From assembly GCA_020348625.1 (NCBI GenBank), contig CP070752.1, positions 1,020,507-1,026,635 on the forward strand: a DNA stretch of 6,129 nucleotides, written 5' to 3'. Both the position numbers and the translations under genes were made by a program. The notes under the pieces are model-generated. The model saw nothing but the letters and a program-made list of their open reading frames with translations. It had not been told where the DNA came from and made no database searches. Shown here piece by piece: positions 5,506 to 6,129 of the stretch; the first letter of the stretch is position 1, and every line of letters begins with the position of its first letter. The stretch comes from Deltaproteobacteria bacterium (GTDB lineage Bacteria; Desulfobacterota; DSM-4660; Desulfatiglandales; B25-G16).

Positions 5506-5698
5506 GGTAGGGGCATAAGGTTTTTCTCCTGTTCCAAGGCTCCCGGCCTTGCCTTTCCTACGGCGTATCAACGGGGGAGTCTTGCCCCCTCCGCATTCCC
5601 TTCGACAGGCTCAGGGCTGCGGTTTCCCCCATTTATGCGCCGTGAAAAGGCCGGCAGCCTCCCGCCAGTCACAGCAGGAAAAACCTTTTGCCCCTACC
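5506..5698. repeat. 193-bp palindromic repeat element, copy B
   Basis: The terminal arm GGTAGGGGCATAAGG and the following TTTTTC (5506-5526) are complementary to 5678-5698 at 20 of 21 positions. Middle arms at about 5550-5577 pair with 5626-5651 around the common element ACGGCG/CGCCGT. The core stems are CCGCA (5591-5595) with TGCGG (5618-5622) and CCCT (5598-5601) with AGGG (5613-5616). Shared blocks with copy A are at 5580-5598, 5616-5632 and 5658-5670, at the same offsets and in the same orientation. The outer arms have no resemblance to those of copy A. The element lies upstream of the operon, about 118 bp before its first start codon. No target-site duplication is evident. The plus-strand frames through it are artefacts. 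Confidence 0.8.
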
Positions 5699-6129
5699 AC
5701 GCCCTTCCTTGCTGCATTCAATGGGAATAATAGTATCTTCTCGCTAGTAATCTGTTTCAAACATCCTGCAACGATCAAATGTTGCATATAGGAATTCAGA
5801 AATTCCCATTGTGCCTTTTTTTAAGTTTACACAAATGACCGAAAGCAGGGCAAACGAAATCTGATTAAGGGAATTCATGGGTGTACTGAAGCCCGGAGTA
5901 TGTCGGGTTTGAGCAGAGATCGTAAGGGAGAACCTGGGCTCATCGGAGCAAAGGGCCTAAGGCCGAGTTGCTCTGGCCTGTATGTGGAGCACTACCAGAA
6001 TCAAGCAGAAAGCAGGCAGCACATTTTTTGATAAAGGTTTCGCCACAAAATTCCGATTAATAACAATAACCTACACACTTGAGAGGGTTGGAATTCACAA
6101 AAGAGGCATATCCTGAATTCCCTAAAACC
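5699..6129. other. Non-coding right end, no recognisable gene
   Basis: There is no convincing gene. A 43-codon plus-strand frame (5900-6031) has its only GGAG two nt before the ATG, which is too close, and the product is unfamiliar. The stretch has the small stems TGCAAC/GTTGCA (5767-5786) and GGAATT/AATTCC (5791-5806), followed by a T-run near 5815-5822. It also has a cluster of three abutting stems (5889-5975) and four copies of GGAATTCA or its complement. The last pair, 6090-6097 and 6114-6121, is inverted. Confidence 0.5.
5889..5975 (+). other. Cluster of three abutting stems, possible structured RNA
   Basis: AAGCCCG (5889-5895) pairs with CGGGTTT (5904-5910), with one G-T pair. GAGC (5911-5914) pairs with GCTC (5938-5941). 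CGGAGCAA (5944-5951) pairs with TTGCTCTG (5968-5975) around an inner GGCC-TAA-GGCC (5954-5964). The stems follow each other with zero to two unpaired bases between them, which is more orderly than expected of random spacer. No promoter or terminator is evident, and no known RNA family was recognised. Confidence 0.3.

Noticed and set aside
5290..5730. 146-aa plus-strand open frame
   Set aside because: It starts antisense inside the small membrane-protein gene and runs through the palindromic repeat. Its sequence is rich in Arg, Ser and Pro with no family resemblance, and it has no Shine-Dalgarno.

Overview
The window comes from a bacterial genome of moderate GC. All recognisable genes lie on the minus strand, and more than a quarter of the window is non-coding. 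A HEAT-repeat protein with a Tyr-x-Pro-x-His-Pro N-terminal module, an oxidoreductase of the SelD-associated FAD family and a cysteine-less carboxymuconolactone-decarboxylase-fold protein together fit an environmental, probably anaerobic lineage such as Desulfobacterota. That assignment is inferred from family flavour only; no marker gene is present.

Layout, left to right. At 1-385 there is a 48-codon partial frame running off the left edge and a 35-aa frame, possibly remnants of one decayed gene. At 386-2518 is a 710-aa HEAT-repeat protein. At 2519-3165 there is no convincing large gene, but there is a 14-bp imperfect inverted repeat, a 55-nt predicted three-way junction that would hide the Shine-Dalgarno of a 24-aa ORF, and a TTGACA/TGTCAA operator-like palindrome. 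At 3166-3358 is the first copy (A) of a 193-bp palindromic repeat. At 3504-5387, read right to left, is a three-gene putative operon: a two-helix membrane protein of 74 aa, a CMD-fold protein of 104 aa and an FAD/NAD(P)-type oxidoreductase of 370 aa. At 5506-5698 is the second copy (B) of the repeat. At 5699-6129 there is no recognisable gene, but three abutting stems and four copies of one 8-mer.

The three operon genes each have a good Shine-Dalgarno and spacers of 161 and 70 nt. They may form a small redox module: a membrane protein, a small helical CMD-fold protein and a flavoprotein. The substrate is unknown.

The most unusual signal is the pair of 193-bp elements that bracket the operon in the same orientation. 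Each folds back on itself almost end to end. The two copies share short conserved blocks, yet their outer arms differ completely in sequence while staying self-complementary. An inner 4-bp stem shows two compensatory base-pair swaps. This points to selection on, or a copying mechanism for, the folded form. All structures were found by eye, without a folding program.
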